In this document: positions 62,831-64,000 of the stretch, piece by piece
How positions within the stretch are numbered: position 1 is the stretch's first letter
Layout: the number at the start of each line of letters is the position of its first letter
Assembly: GCA_026929865.2 (NCBI GenBank)
Contig: CM049413.1
Span: 15,844,501 to 15,908,500, forward strand
DNA from: Hyperoplus lanceolatus
Taxonomy: Eukaryota; Chordata; Actinopteri; Uranoscopiformes; Ammodytidae
DNA: 64,000 bases
Direction of reading: 5' to 3'
Notes under the pieces: generated by a model
The model's database searches: none
What the model was told of the DNA's origin: nothing
The model's input: the letters and a program-made list of their open reading frames with translations, nothing else
Translations under genes and position numbers: made by a program

Positions 62831-64000
62831 AAATATTTTGCGTGTATCTGTAGCGGCCTCTATGTGCCGTTGACTACTGAAGTGTTGCCGTGACTTGGCT
62901 GACAGTGGAATGTTTTATTGTGGCTGATGACTTGGGGTATTTAAAGAGTTTTTAAAGGCGCATGCGTATGAGCACCTGCGGGCCAGTAGTATGGCAGGAC
63001 TTGAAAGGTGACCAAAACCTGATATGCGACAAATGTAGGCCAAGCCGTCAGAAGAAGCATCTTTTACACATTAACAATGTTTATGAACCCACATCCGCAT
63101 GTTACAACACCTCACTAATACTGTCGTCAATATGTGGCATCAAACGTTCAAGAAAACTTTATGAAAAAAAAGGTAGCCTATCTATTTAAAGCGGTTCAAC
63201 TGGTTTTAAGAGACCTGGTGTTTCCTGCTGTGTTAATGAAGCATAAACAATTGATCCAGAAGATAGGGGTGATAAAAGCTGCCCTTGGCCACCAATAGGC
63301 CTACTAGGCCAGAGGCATTTAGGCTATATTATAAGCTTGTTCATTTCCCCCACCCCCCAACAAAAGTGTTGCTTAGCAGCCTCAAGGTCTGTGAGGGGGG
63401 ATGGAGGTCTGTGTGTACAGGATTGGGGCTGTGAATAGTAGCCTATACAAGTGTGTGTTTTGGGTTAGGTGGGGCAGGATGTCAGAGTGTCAGCTGTCTG
63501 CAATCGGGAGGAACAGGACTAGCCACTCCCATTGGACGCACTGATATGCCTTATTTGGTCCGTGTGGAATGGCCAAGGGACCATACCAGCCTTAGGTATG
63601 CAAACACACAGCATAGCCATTAGCTCTTTGTGGTCTCACTCTGTGCCCTGAATGCTTGACAATTCCTATCACTAGCCACTGGACAAGGCGCAAAGTTATC
63701 CAAATTTTTCCAAAGATTGCCAAATCGCTCGCTTTTTTGTTATCACACTGTTACAAAGCCAGCACTATAAAGTTAAATGTTTGCTTGAGTTGGTTGACGA
63801 GCCAACCCAATACAAAATGCATACAATAAACACATTGTCAGAAAGATGGTGTTCCAGAATTGAATAAATATGGCAAACTTTTGCTAGGACTAAAATGAGA
63901 AGTTCTTGTTACGGAATATATTTAGCTATGAACATATAGTAAACACATATGTTGCCAGATGAAGGATCCTAGCCGTGACATCTAAGAATGGACCTCTCAT
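62831..64000. other. Intergenic region at the right edge
   Basis: No exon, RNA gene, or defined repeat is recognised. Confidence 0.45.

Overview
The window reads as vertebrate nuclear DNA, almost certainly from a teleost (ray-finned) fish. Its genes are split by many short GT-AG introns. The encoded proteins are close to, but clearly diverged from, mammalian UBP1, PDCD6IP/ALIX, ARPP21 and CYHR1. The spaces between exons are rich in (GT)n/(CA)n tracts, non-LTR retrotransposon pieces, a tRNA-derived SINE and several non-autonomous DNA transposons. No species is assigned.

Layout, left to right. (1) 348-3118, + strand: the last nine coding exons of a CP2/grainyhead-family transcription factor, best read as ubp1, with its 3' UTR running to about 4.9 or 5.4 kb. 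(2) 6518-22749, + strand: a complete 18-exon pdcd6ip (ALIX), 876 aa, with Bro1, V and proline-rich domains. Its large intron 1 holds a three-deep nest of transposons, intron 4 holds a TTAA-flanked MITE and intron 17 a hAT-type element. (3) About 23.6-43.4 kb: intergenic, with two more copies of the same MITE, many microsatellites, and a 5-kb foldback-type element (36.2-41.2 kb) that itself carries a TTAA-flanked insertion. (4) About 43.4-54.07 kb, + strand: arpp21, with two inferred non-coding 5' exons, 18 coding exons (658 aa), R3H and SUZ domains, and the miR-128 hairpin in the same kind of intron as in mammals. (5) 57444-62085, - strand: cyhr1 (ztraf1), six coding exons, 376 aa, RING and TRAF-type zinc fingers, convergent with arpp21.

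ubp1, pdcd6ip and arpp21 are neighbours on human 3p22.3, so this is an old syntenic block, although CLASP2 is missing between ubp1 and pdcd6ip and cyhr1 lies on another human chromosome. The genes do not form one pathway: UBP1 is a transcription factor, ALIX an ESCRT adaptor, ARPP21 a neuronal RNA-binding phosphoprotein co-transcribed with miR-128, and CYHR1 a zinc-finger protein of poorly known role.

The most unusual signals are three introns (one in ubp1, two in pdcd6ip) that are multiples of three and stop-free in the coding frame, the nested transposon insertion whose removal exactly restores a reverse-transcriptase reading frame, and the foldback element with its nested insertion. I found no new gene system of prokaryotic type; the novelty here is mostly in mobile elements and splicing architecture.
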